A model generated the notes under the pieces. The model was not told the origin of the DNA, did not search any database, and worked only from the letters and a program-made list of their open reading frames with translations. Below, in pieces: positions 19,952 through 29,800 of a stretch of 64,000 bases of DNA. The DNA lies in contig NZ_JAFKEC010000013.1 of NCBI RefSeq assembly GCF_017848315.1, positions 1 through 64,000 of the forward strand, given 5' to 3'. Source of the stretch: Pseudomonas palmensis. Its GTDB lineage: Bacteria > Pseudomonadota > Gammaproteobacteria > Pseudomonadales > Pseudomonadaceae. The position numbers and the translations under genes are program-made. Each line of letters begins with the position of its first letter. Within the stretch, counting starts at the first letter, position 1.

Positions 19952-22900
19952 ATGATTGCTCTGCTTGCCCCCGACCGTGTCCCCGCCAGCCATTACCAGC
20001 GTTTTCTCGATGCACTGCAGAGCGAGGGCTTCAGGGGCGAGGTCGCGCGCGACATGGGCCTGCGTACCGTGCTGGCCACCGACAACTCCATCTACCAGCG
20101 CCTGCCCCAGGCGGCCGTGTTCCCCCGTGACGCGCAGGATGTCGAGTTGCTGGCACGCCTGGTCGCCCAGCCGCAGCATCGCTCGGTGGTGCTCACGCCG
20201 CGTGGCGGCGGTACCGGTACCAATGGCCAGTCGTTGACCGACGGGATCATCGTCGACCTGTCGCGGCACATGAACAACATCCTCGAGATCAACGTCGAGC
20301 AGCGCTGGGTGCGGGTGCAGAGCGGGGTGGTCAAGGACCAGCTGAACGCCGCGCTCAAGCCCCACGGCCTGTTCTTCGCACCGGAACTGTCCACCTCCAA
20401 CCGTGCCACCGTGGGCGGCATGATCAACACCGATGCCAGCGGGCAGGGCAGTTGCACCTATGGCAAGACCCGCGACCACGTGCTCGAACTGAGCACCGTG
20501 CTGCTGGGCGGCGCTCGCCTGGACACCGCACCGATCGACAACCCGCAGTTGCAGGCCTGTACCGCCCGTACCGACAAGGTCGGCGAAGTCTATCGCTGCG
20601 CCCAGGCCATTGCCGACGGCAAGGCGGCGCTGATCGAGGCGATCTTTCCCAAGCTCAACCGCTGCCTGACCGGCTACGACCTGGCGCACCTGCGCGAAAC
20701 CCCCGACACCTTCAACCTCAACAGCGTGCTGTGCGGTTCGGAAGGCTCGCTGGGCTTCATCGTCGAAGCCAGGCTCAATGTGCTGCCGATTCCCAAACAC
20801 TCGATCCTGGTCAACGTGCAGTACGCCGCGTTCATGGATGCACTGCGCGACGCCAAGGCGCTGATGGCGCACAGCCCGCTGTCGATCGAGACGGTGGACT
20901 CCAAGGTATTGATGCTGGCGATGAAGGACATCGTGTGGCACGGCGTGGCCCAGTACTTCCCGCCGCACCCCGACACCCAGACCCTGGGCATCAACCTGAT
21001 CGAGTTCAGCGGCGACGACCTGGATGCCCTTGAACAGACCGTCGACGCCTTCATCCAGCACCTGCAGCGCGACACCTCGGTGGTGCGCCTGGGCCATACC
21101 CTGGCGGTGGGTGCCCAGGCGGTGAACCAGGTGTACACCATGCGCAAGCGCTCGGTCGGTCTGCTGGGCAACGTGCAGGGCGAGGCACGCCCGCAGCCCT
21201 TTGTGGAAGACACCGCTGTGCCGCCGGAGAATCTTGCCGACTACATCTTCGAGTTTCGCGCCTTGCTCGACAGCCACGGCCTGCAGTACGGCATGTTCGG
21301 CCATGTGGATGCCGGCGTGCTGCACGTGCGGCCGATCCTGGACATGAAGGACCCGGCCCAGGCCCAGCTGATCCGGCCGATTTCCGACGCGGTCGCGGCG
21401 CTTACGTACAAGTACGGGGGCCTGCTGTGGGGCGAGCACGGCAAGGGCCTGCGCTCGCAGTACGTGCCGGACTTCTTCGGTGAGCTGTACCCGGCGCTGC
21501 AGGACCTCAAGGCCGCGTTCGACCCGTTCAACCAGCTCAACCCCGGCAAGATCGCCACCCCGTCGAGCGTGCCGGCGGCGCGCCTGACCGAGGTGGACGC
21601 GGTTACCTTGCGCGGCGACCTGGACCGCACCATCGACGAGCGCGTGTGGCAACACTATGAAAGCGCCGTGCACTGCAACGGCAACGGCGCGTGCTACAAC
21701 TTCGACCCCAACGACGCCATGTGCCCGTCGTGGAAGGCCACGCGCAACCGCATCCACTCGCCCAAGGGCCGTGCCTCGCTGATTCGCGAATGGCTGCGCC
21801 GCCAGGGCGAGGCGGGGGTGGACGTGCTGAACCTGGCGGGAGCGGGCAGGGTAACCGGTGTAGCGCAGCGCACCTGGAACTCCCTGGCACGCCTGGCAGG
21901 GCGCAAGGACTTCTCCCATGAGGTGTACGAGGCGATGTCCGGTTGCCTGGCGTGCAAGTCGTGCGCAGGGCAATGCCCGATCAAGGTCAACGTACCGGAG
22001 TTTCGCTCGCGCTTTCTGGAGCTGTACCACAGTCGTTACCTGCGCCCGATGAAGGACTACCTGATCGGCTCGCTGGAGTTCAGCATCCCGCACCTGGCGC
22101 GCTTGCCGCGACTGTACAACGCGATCATGGCCGCCACACCGGTGCGCTACGCGCTGCAGCACATGGCCGGCATGGTCGACAGCCCGCTGCTGAGCACCCA
22201 TGACTTCGAAGCCGAGTGCAAGCGCTGGAACGTCAAGCAGGCAAGTGTGGGCGCCCTGGCCGCGTTGTCCGACGAACAGCGCAAGCGCAGCGTGATCCTG
22301 GTGCAGGACGCGTTCACCCGTTTCTTCGAAACGCCTCTGGCAGCCCAGTGGCTGGAGCTGATCAGCCGCCTCGGCTATCAGGTGTACCTGGCACCGTTTG
22401 CACCCAATGGCAAGCCGTTGCAGGTGCAGGGCTTTCTGGGGGCGTTCGCCAAGGCTGCGCAGTTCAACGCCAAGTCGCTGCTGCTGTTGCAGGCCTCGGG
22501 CGTACCCCTGGTGGGCCTGGACCCGGCGATGACCCTGGTGTATCGCCAGGAATACCGCAAGACCCTGGGCAACGACGGTGCCCCGACCGTGGCCTTGCCG
22601 CAGGAGTGGCTGGCGTCGGTGCTGCCAGAATCGGCAGCGGTGGTCGACGAAGAGGTCTACCAGTTCCTGCCGCACTGCACCGAAAAGACCAACGAGCCGG
22701 CGGCGATCGCGCTGTGGCAGAAGGTGTTCGAACGCATGGGGCTCAAGCTTCAGGTGCTTGCGAGCGGTTGCTGCGGGATGTCCGGTACCTATGGTCACGA
22801 GACCCGCAACGTGGCCACCTCCGCGATCATCTACCAGCAGTCCTGGCAACCGATCGTGGCCCGGCATGGGCAGGGTGGCCGGCTGCTGGCCGATGGTTAT

Positions 22901-22990
22901 TCGTGCCGCAGCCAGGTCAAGCGCCAGGAGGGGCAGGGGTTGCAGCACCCGCTTGAGGTGTTGCTGGCGCGGGTAGCCCGGCAAGTGTGA
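19952..22990 (+). CDS. ydiJ: FAD/4Fe-4S D-2-hydroxyglutarate dehydrogenase (YdiJ-like)
   Basis: 1012 residues, matching the YdiJ family in length and order. A PCMH-type FAD domain has TPRGGGTGTNGQSLTDG near residue 90 and STSNRATVGGMINTDASGQG near 150; a FAD-oxidase C-terminal domain includes HGKGLRSQY. Two 4Fe-4S binding regions follow (CNGNGAC near 572 through MCPSWKATR; CLACKSCAGQCP near 665), and a CCG domain (SGCCGMSGTYGHE) lies near 940. E. coli YdiJ oxidises D-2-hydroxyglutarate; D-lactate or another D-2-hydroxy acid is possible here. The start follows CAGGATCC. Regulated probably by the divergent LysR protein. Confidence 0.88.
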   Translation: MIALLAPDRVPASHYQRFLDALQSEGFRGEVARDMGLRTVLATDNSIYQRLPQAAVFPRDAQDVELLARLVAQPQHRSVVLTPRGGGTGTNGQSLTDGIIVDLSRHMNNILEINVEQRWVRVQSGVVKDQLNAALKPHGLFFAPELSTSNRATVGGMINTDASGQGSCTYGKTRDHVLELSTVLLGGARLDTAPIDNPQLQACTARTDKVGEVYRCAQAIADGKAALIEAIFPKLNRCLTGYDLAHLRETPDTFNLNSVLCGSEGSLGFIVEARLNVLPIPKHSILVNVQYAAFMDALRDAKALMAHSPLSIETVDSKVLMLAMKDIVWHGVAQYFPPHPDTQTLGINLIEFSGDDLDALEQTVDAFIQHLQRDTSVVRLGHTLAVGAQAVNQVYTMRKRSVGLLGNVQGEARPQPFVEDTAVPPENLADYIFEFRALLDSHGLQYGMFGHVDAGVLHVRPILDMKDPAQAQLIRPISDAVAALTYKYGGLLWGEHGKGLRSQYVPDFFGELYPALQDLKAAFDPFNQLNPGKIATPSSVPAARLTEVDAVTLRGDLDRTIDERVWQHYESAVHCNGNGACYNFDPNDAMCPSWKATRNRIHSPKGRASLIREWLRRQGEAGVDVLNLAGAGRVTGVAQRTWNSLARLAGRKDFSHEVYEAMSGCLACKSCAGQCPIKVNVPEFRSRFLELYHSRYLRPMKDYLIGSLEFSIPHLARLPRLYNAIMAATPVRYALQHMAGMVDSPLLSTHDFEAECKRWNVKQASVGALAALSDEQRKRSVILVQDAFTRFFETPLAAQWLELISRLGYQVYLAPFAPNGKPLQVQGFLGAFAKAAQFNAKSLLLLQASGVPLVGLDPAMTLVYRQEYRKTLGNDGAPTVALPQEWLASVLPESAAVVDEEVYQFLPHCTEKTNEPAAIALWQKVFERMGLKLQVLASGCCGMSGTYGHETRNVATSAIIYQQSWQPIVARHGQGGRLLADGYSCRSQVKRQEGQGLQHPLEVLLARVARQV

Positions 22991-23027
22991 TGATGGCCTG
23001 GCCTTCCATTGACCCAAACGAGGAGCC

Positions 23028-23747
23028 ATGACTGTAGCGACACGGCGCGATATCCCGCTGGACCTGATCAAGTGGCTGGCCATGCTGACCATGCTGTTGG
23101 ATCATCTGCGCCTGTTGTGGCCCGACGCCCACGCCCTGTTCATACCCGGACGGCTGGCGTTCCCGCTGTTCTGCCTGGCGATCGCCGCCAACGTCGCGCG
23201 TTCGCGCCCTGGCCAGTTGCTCAGCCAAAGCAACACGCGCTACCTGGGCTGGATGCTGGTGTTCAGCGTGATATCCGAAGGGGTGTACCGCCCCATCAGT
23301 GCGCTGGGCACCCTCAATGTGATGTTCACCCTGACCCTAGGGCTGCTGATTGCCTGGGGCTTTCAGCATCGCAACACGCTCAGTGCTGCCTTGGCCGTGG
23401 GCGCCGCTGTCGCGGCCGCCTGGCTGGACGAGAGGCTGATGTACGGATTTCTCGGCTGCCTGCTGCCGGCGGCCCTGCTGTTGGCCATCAAGCGGCCGGG
23501 GCCGATATGGCTGGTGCCGGCCTTGCTCAGCGTGGCAGTCAATACCCGCAGCAGTTTGTGGGCGAGGGCGATGGAAGTGGACGCCTACTCACTGGCCGTA
23601 CTCGGCACCGCGTTCCTTGCACCGCTGTTCGGCCTGTGGCTGTTACGCATGCCTCTCACCACCGGCATCTGGCCGGTACGCCATTGGGCGTACTGGTTCT
23701 ACCCGGTGCATCTTGGCGCGCTGCAGGTCATACGCAAACTTATGTGA
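23028..23747 (+). CDS. TraX-family integral membrane protein
   Basis: 239 residues with about eight hydrophobic helices. The N-terminal LDLIKWLAMLTMLLDHL segment and the PGRLAFPLFCLAIA block are the TraX signature. TraX acetylates F pilin; chromosomal members are membrane acyltransferase-like proteins of unknown substrate. GAGGAGCC immediately before the ATG is a strong ribosome-binding site. It starts 37 bases after the YdiJ-like gene and may share its transcript, with no evident functional link. Confidence 0.8.
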   Translation: MTVATRRDIPLDLIKWLAMLTMLLDHLRLLWPDAHALFIPGRLAFPLFCLAIAANVARSRPGQLLSQSNTRYLGWMLVFSVISEGVYRPISALGTLNVMFTLTLGLLIAWGFQHRNTLSAALAVGAAVAAAWLDERLMYGFLGCLLPAALLLAIKRPGPIWLVPALLSVAVNTRSSLWARAMEVDAYSLAVLGTAFLAPLFGLWLLRMPLTTGIWPVRHWAYWFYPVHLGALQVIRKLM

Positions 23748-23754
23748 GCGCCGG

Positions 23755-23777
23755 GCCTTGCGAGCACTACGCAAGGC
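23755..23777 (+). terminator. Possible terminator after the TraX-like gene
   Basis: GCCTTGCG (23755-23762) pairs with CGCAAGGC (23770-23777) around a seven-base loop, just after the stop codon. The T-rich run (CTTTTTATT) comes about 15 bases later rather than directly after the stem, so intrinsic termination is uncertain. Confidence 0.4.
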
Positions 23778-23825
23778 TAGGCATCATTCGCGCCTTCTTT
23801 TTATTCGGTGACAAGGACCGTTCGC

Positions 23826-24230
23826 ATGCCCATCTACCTCGCAGCAGAGCAGGAACTCATCGTAGGCCAAGCCACTGTAATCGAGGCGCCCGCACAGGAG
23901 GGGGCCTTTGTTGTGGTGTTCGAGGACGACGAGGAGACCGGCTACTTCTATGCACTTGACACCACCGCTACCGATAACCCGATTCAGGATGCGTTGCACA
24001 TCTACAACGTGGACGAGGTAACTGATCGGCAAAAGCCTTCGACAGTGAAGGTCGGCTGGTCCATGGACCATAGCAAGGCGGTATTGCTGATCAACGATCG
24101 CCCTCATGCGGTGTTTGATTTCACGGGCAAGCAGGGCTATTGCCATACGGCATTTCCACCACCTGTGGGTAACGGCTGGTCGGAGCAGGGCCATGAGTGG
24201 AATGACGATGCGCTGAAATTGTTTGCCTGA
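23826..24230 (+). CDS. DUF2251-like cytosolic protein
   Basis: 134 residues, soluble. The pattern IVGQATVIEAP, VFEDDEETGYFYALD, IYNVDEVTD and GYCHTAFPPP agrees with the DUF2251 family as I know it, which has no assigned function. The ATG at 23826 is chosen over one six codons earlier because AAGGACC precedes it and the protein then begins like family members. It stands alone between two hairpins. Confidence 0.65.
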   Translation: MPIYLAAEQELIVGQATVIEAPAQEGAFVVVFEDDEETGYFYALDTTATDNPIQDALHIYNVDEVTDRQKPSTVKVGWSMDHSKAVLLINDRPHAVFDFTGKQGYCHTAFPPPVGNGWSEQGHEWNDDALKLFA

Positions 24231-24299
24231 TGAGGCAGCAAATTGACCAGGAGGGGGCAGGGTACAGGTAGGCGTGACCAGCTGCTTTCCACATTTCAA

Positions 24300-24335
24300 T
24301 ATAACTCAACTAAATAGTCCTTTAGTTGAGTTATA
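24300..24335. terminator. Bidirectional AT-rich hairpin terminator
   Basis: A perfect 15-base stem (24300-24314 with 24321-24335, loop TAGTCC) stands between two convergent genes. The AT-rich arms provide A- and T-rich flanks on both strands, so it can serve both transcripts. Confidence 0.65.
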
Positions 24336-24404
24336 AGAAAAGGCTAGTTTAGCGGGGAGCAGGGGCATCCTTGATCCGCTGCGAATCCAACCTCACCAAC
24401 GCAA

Positions 24405-24905
24405 CTAGAAGAGCCGCATTTTTGCAGCAACTTCGACGGTTTTACTGAGGTTGTAGCCGACAACGCGCCACTGTTCGTTTTCTTCAGCCAGCAGCACAGC
24501 CTCGGTGACGGTGAGGTTCGAAAAGGCCGATTGGGTCTGAACTGCAGCGTAATGCCCAGGCGGCGCATCAGGCAGCTGTTTGGTGAAGGTGATCTGTGCT
24601 CGATCACGTTGCTTCAGCTCGCCCAGGCCCATGCGCAACGTCCCGATGCCTTTTACCCAGTTCGACTCGGTCGTGGTTGCCTTGAGCGCGGAGCCCGCTG
24701 TGGCCCAGGTCATGTCGGTTCTTCCGGCATCGAGCAACATCAGGAACTGCACAGCGGTATCGACCACCAGGCGTTGCTGTTGCGCAGAGCCTGGATCGGA
24801 TACTACGACTGCGGACGCCTGTGTACCGCTGGCGTTTGTGTTGAATGAAACATCGCAACCGGCAATCAGTAACAGGCTGCTTAGAACGGCGAAACATTGC
24901 TTCAT
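24405..24905 (-). CDS. DUF4019 lipoprotein
   Basis: 166 residues. The N-terminus is a lipoprotein signal with lipobox LIAGC (Cys17). The body matches DUF4019: a helical FLMLLDAGRTDMTW start, then SNWVKGIGTLRMGLGELKQRD, YAAVQTQSAFSN and a final WRVVGYNL strand. Expected to be membrane-anchored in the periplasm; function unknown. GAGG lies seven bases before the ATG. The residue after the lipid-modified Cys is Asp, which in many gammaproteobacteria retains a lipoprotein in the inner membrane. Confidence 0.78.
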   Translation of the reverse strand: MKQCFAVLSSLLLIAGCDVSFNTNASGTQASAVVVSDPGSAQQQRLVVDTAVQFLMLLDAGRTDMTWATAGSALKATTTESNWVKGIGTLRMGLGELKQRDRAQITFTKQLPDAPPGHYAAVQTQSAFSNLTVTEAVLLAEENEQWRVVGYNLSKTVEVAAKMRLF

Positions 24906-24958
24906 GCAAAAACCTCGAAGGTTGAGGGGTCCAACGGACGAATGTGGCGTCCAGACGT

Positions 24959-25390
24959 TTAAAGGTGGCTCTTGTAGCTCATCAGGTACTCGGCATGGCC
25001 TGTCTGCGGATCGATCTGCTCTTTGACCACTGTAAAACCCTGGGACTGGTAAAAAGCGATGCTGCGTGAATTCTCCTTGTAAACCCCCAGGCTCAATTCG
25101 GTGCGCAACGATTTGACGTGTTCGAGCAATTGACGACCCAGCCCACGGCCTTGCTGGTCAGGGTCCACGAACAGTGCCGCCAGTTGGTTGTCCAGCAACG
25201 AGCAAAATCCCTGAACCGCCGATTTGTCTTCGATGACAATTGTCTGTGATGCAGGGATGTAGAGTTCGCGCATTGCCACGACATTGGATTGCCAATACGA
25301 CGCGTCGATAAAGTCATGGGCCTTGATCGAAGCGCGCAACCAGATGTCGAGGACGCGTTCCATGTCTTGCGGTTCAAATGTTCTTACCAT
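24959..25390 (-). CDS. GNAT N-acetyltransferase, YjaB-like
   Basis: 143 residues. The acetyl-CoA-binding motif A appears as ALFVDPDQQGRGLGRQLLEH, followed by the C-terminal NSRSIAFYQSQGF block, and the N-terminal WLRASIKAHDFI is as in YjaB-type enzymes. Probably acetylates a small molecule or protein; substrate unknown. The ATG at 25390 has AAGGGA upstream; a longer frame with 46 extra codons is rejected because it adds no family sequence. It is 53 bases before the lipoprotein gene on the same strand, so the two may be cotranscribed. Confidence 0.82.
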   Translation of the reverse strand: MVRTFEPQDMERVLDIWLRASIKAHDFIDASYWQSNVVAMRELYIPASQTIVIEDKSAVQGFCSLLDNQLAALFVDPDQQGRGLGRQLLEHVKSLRTELSLGVYKENSRSIAFYQSQGFTVVKEQIDPQTGHAEYLMSYKSHL

Positions 25391-25877
25391 GTCGTCCCTT
25401 GAAGTGCGTGCAAGCGGTACAAAGCTTGTGAGTATGCCGCAAAGCGATTCGTGGTGGGAAAGCACGGGGGGCTCAGGGTTGAAATCTGGCCTGGCGTAGT
25501 CTTGAGCGGATGATACGATAGTACGCATAATGTATATTATGTTAAATCATGTGTAGCGTTGGTAAGTTCACGTTGTCCAATCCCACATACCTCCGGTCAA
25601 ATCCCCACAAACCCCCGTTTCCCAGAAATTCAAAAGCTTGGGCTCCATTCATAATCCTATCTGCGCATGGCCCTTCACTAACCTCCGATTGATCCCATCC
25701 GATCCTCAACCCACTCGACCATGACACCCACCATGGCGATGCTGCAGCTTTCTGCTACAGGTTAAAGGAGCCATTACTCATTCTAGCCCCCTGGTTCTGT
25801 CATGACTCGGCCGGATTTTCCCTCCCTACGTTTACTGGAGGCCAAATCAGCTTCAATCTTTTCCTACGAATCTAGCT
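25391..25877. other. Non-coding left part of the integrase island
   Basis: Nearly 490 bases with no convincing gene. Contains CATAAT-GTAT-ATTATG (25526-25541), an inverted repeat that could be an operator for the acetyltransferase gene. Base composition is poorer in GC than the core. The island edge or attachment site may lie here, but no direct repeat was identified by eye. Confidence 0.4.
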
Positions 25878-26884
25878 GTGGCTGATCGGCTAGCCCAGAT
25901 AGACCCGGCAGCCCATCCCTTCATCAACATCTGGTACGTCGACAGGTATGTGAATTGGATTGCTCACAATTGGGCACAGAAAATCCTCACCGCCAGTACC
26001 ACAGCTGCATTATGGGTCTGGAGAAAATGCTCAATTGGAGCTTTGCTCATGACCTGTCACTCGTTGACTGGCGCCGCAACGATTTTGAGAACTACGCAGA
26101 GTTTGTGCTCAACCCGCCAAAAGCTTGGACTGTGTACGGCAAACAGGCTCGCTTCGTGCAGGAACCCGGCGTCGCATTTGAGGGCTGGTCTATAAACCCA
26201 ATCTGGCGCCCGTTCCTTGATTCCAGATCAATTGGTGATGACGGCGAAATCGAGAAAAATGTCTGGAAGCGAGAGATTCGCTGCGCGACGCAGTTTCTGG
26301 ATTTTTACCTCAAGGATACTTCAGCCTCACGTGAAAACGTTGCCGCACAGCCCCTTGCTGATCTTGCTTTCAAGCAACCCGAAGTCACTCCCAAATTTCT
26401 TGGGCGTGCATGAATTCCGAATAATTGAGATGTACCTGATCATGGGTAGGTACTCGGGCCGCCGGCTCTGGAGCGTCATGGGAAACGCCAGGTCGCCCAG
26501 CCATCTCGATCAGTTCAATCGTAGGTCGGACGGACGCTCGGTTGAGCTTCGCTCAGCCAAGGATGGCTGGCTGCCGCTGTCACCTCATTTCGATGAAGTC
26601 TTTGGTCGTTACCTGCGTTACCTGAATATTGATCCGCTCCACCCTCTCCCATCGATTCCAACTTTCCCCAAAATTGGTTTGTATCCACGCTACAGCTCCA
26701 GCATCGCCCGCCTGCTGGCACAAGAACAGCCCCATGCTTCACGTCTGCACTCCCCTCGCCCATGCTGCTCTTACGAGCAGCTAGAGAAGCCATGTGCGAG
26801 GGTCAGGTTACCGCCATGCGGTCAGCATCAAGCCCTATCTGGCGCTCTACGGTGGTCGCTAAGCTGCTACCTTCGGCGCTCAGG
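25878..26884 (+). pseudogene. Decayed tyrosine recombinase/integrase
   Basis: Remnants of a phage-type integrase spread over two frames. The first frame begins MADRLAQIDPAAHPF. The second gives the SAM-like N-terminal core (GLEKMLNWSFAHDLSLVDW, then YAEFVLNPPKAW). The third segment, back in the first frame, resembles the start of the catalytic domain: WSVMGNARS, GWLPLSPHFDEVFGRYLRYL and PLHPLPSIPTFPKIG. The expected catalytic R-H-R-Y set cannot be assembled in one frame, so the gene is inactive. It abuts the ATPase gene tail to tail and marks this stretch as a former mobile element. Confidence 0.6.
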
Positions 26885-29800
26885 CTAGAGCCATCCGTTC
26901 TCAGATGCCATTGACGAGGGCCTGGTGGTTGCGATGATGACGTCGTCCTCAGTGGTCACCGTTGCCAAGTACCCTTCATACTTCATCGCGTTGACCAACC
27001 TCCGATTTGACTCGGTGTTTCTCACCTTGATCTTCTTGACCTTCGCGCTCACGGTTTTGAAGTCCTCATCGTCGAGCAACCCTAGAGCTGCAGCAATGTC
27101 CGGCCACTTCATCCCGAGAAGACATTGTGTCAGCATTTCAGAGCGCTGCTCCGGGGTGAGGCTCGCGTTGCGAACCAGATGTCGCAGCACAGGCATCAGC
27201 GAATCAGCAAACCTTTCGCCAGCTTGATTGGCCAGCATCGATACACGGCCGAGCTCTGGAACCGCTTCCGGTTTGCTTTCAATCGTCTCCAGGCTAAGCC
27301 CTGACCACATCTGAATTTTCTGTGTGAGTGACAGCGCTTTGCTTCTGCTGAGCGTGAGCATCGTGTCAAGCTGGAGCGAGCTCATATCAATCTCTGCTTT
27401 TGCTAGATCCCAGCGTTCAACCAGGTACTTGCCTTCGAAGTGTGGGCAAGTATTCAGTACGATCTCCCTGACTTCCGAGCTGTATGGCAAAAATGATGAG
27501 GCTACCAGCATGCCCCAGCGACCCTCAGGTAGCGTTGTTTTTATCATTGCTAGGTCTTGAAGCACGACGCCATCGAGCAATACCTGGAGCACGTCATTAC
27601 TGATACCGGTGGAGCCCAGAAGATACTGTTGCAGCGACCAGTCTGCGCTCGTTGACTGCCACAGCGTGCCTTTGAGAGGCGAAGCATTCCGAGCGATGAA
27701 GCCGGTGAATACGGCTGTGGGTTCCGATCCGATTTCTTCGTCCGAGACGTTGCCGTCTGGCCCAACGACTTTCTCAAAAAAAATCCACACTGCGTCAGCT
27801 TTGGCCACCAGGCGATCACTCTCAAGTGCCTTTGCCCAAAGATATCTCGGGGCGTCAGTGAGTGTGTGTAGGTCACAGGTCGTGTGATCGAAGAGTCTAT
27901 TTGTCAGATCGTGATCTGCGTCCACTTCTGCTAGTAAGCTGGTCAAGGAGTCGCTTGATTCATCCAGGACAGCGGACTGATCTAGCAATGCGCTACCGAG
28001 CTCATCGGCGTGAGAGAGCAGATAATTACCGAGCCCATTGATGCCCAAAGCCTGCAGCCTACGCAAGGACACGATGCCCACATCTGCAGGTTCGGATTTG
28101 GCGTCTTTAGAATCCTGCCCAGCTTCTGACTTCGCGCATATCAGCGATAGCATAGGCAGGTTGATCTTGATGCAGCCCCAGTCGATCAGCCTTTCGAGGT
28201 CTGCGAGACTCATCGTATGGCCCAGTGAGGCAAACTGGACTGGGTACGCCCTGAGCCACGCCCATGCTCCCACATTGCTCTCTAGTCCTGGCATCAGCCG
28301 TGAAGCATCTTCCAGCCCATCGATTGTAGGCACCAGATCCGTCGAGGAATCACCGGCCAGGGTCTTGAAGTCGGATTCCGGCAGGTTGTCGACGATTGCT
28401 TTGACGAAGGACTGACGGGCCTCGCTTCCTTCAAAAACGCCACCAGCGTCCCCCGTTTCCCTAGCGTTGAAAAGGCTATTAAACAGTTTGGGTTCGAGGC
28501 GGTACACGGCGCGAATAAATCCAGCCGCGTCTGTTCGACTCAAAAGCTCGCGCACTGCGATGGCCATTCGTTCGGTGTGCTCGTTCAGACCGCTCCTCAG
28601 TATATGGCCTAGCTGTGTGTCTGCTGAGCCAGCCGCGAGCGAGGTTGGTCGGGCGCTGAGACAGGCGATCAAATCGACGATGATCCCCCTACCCTCGTCG
28701 AGCTCGTCGCTCTTGAGCTTCTCCAGCACGGTACTCGGGCTGTCGACAGGCGTGGATACTTTAGGCAGCACGCCACGTCTCAATGAAAGGATCAGATCTT
28801 TGTCACCAGGCGTCAGCGATCCCTGATAGAAATAACCTAGGTAGTCGGTGTAGTCGGCATCGAGAAAGCCATGCTGCATTAGATAGCTCACGACATCCAA
28901 GCCTGGAAGATTGCTCCTTACGACCTCTCCATACCCTTTCTTGACGGCGGTCGTGAACGACATCCTGATGACCTGATCCGATTGTCTCTGCACCGCTGCG
29001 ATTTCGTCCGCGATGGTGCTAAGTCGCCGCCCAAGCAAAGCATGGCGCCGCTCATAGGATGTGGCGGTGAGCAGCTCAGTCATTGAGATGTTCCGAGAGG
29101 CGTAACTAGTCGCCCGCCCATATTGCTCCACGGCATCCGTTGTGAGGGTCGTGGCATTAGTCTTCAGTAAGTCGAATACTTCGTCGGTTACGAATTCCTG
29201 CGGCGTGTACCGGGTACCACCGCCTCGCACATGAGTCGCGAGGCTGGAATCGGTCAATCGAAGAAGCGTGAACCAAACGTAGGCCCTCAGCTCAGTGACA
29301 TTGTTGGCCAGCTCGGCGACTCGCTCATCCCGCTCAAGCCGCAAGTCATCAAGTCGCTTGGCATTGGCGCTGTTCTGCTGGATTTTCCAGGTATCGAGGC
29401 CCTTGATAACGCCATAGATCGCCCCCCTCCGTTTGACCAGGTCGGCATACGCGCCGGGATGGAGATTTCGGATGGCGACAATCGCAAACAGCTTGTCTGG
29501 CTCCAGGCGTAGGCCGCTGGCAAGGATATTTGAAAACATATCGAATTCATTGACGATATTTTTCACCAGCCGGAGGTCATCGATGTAGTAGCAGACCGTC
29601 TCCACCAGTCGACGGTCGAGGTGTTCGCCCAAGGGTTTCGATTTGAAGGTTCGAAGGTTCAGAAGCTCCATCATCTTTTCCTGGGAGTTTTCCGAGTTGA
29701 TGACGGGGATCACAGGGACGATGAGGTCAAAAAATTTGGTTTTCTCGCCGACGACGAACATCTCATCGCGCAGCGCGTAGACGAAATAGACAGGTCGTTT

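Noticed and set aside
19937..23092. 1051-codon open frame on the minus strand
   Set aside because: Antisense of the YdiJ-like gene, whose FAD and Fe-S motifs are unambiguous. The shadow is composition-driven.
25542..25727. 61-codon minus-strand frame left of the integrase remnant
   Set aside because: No ribosome-binding site or recognisable domain; treated as part of the non-coding island edge.
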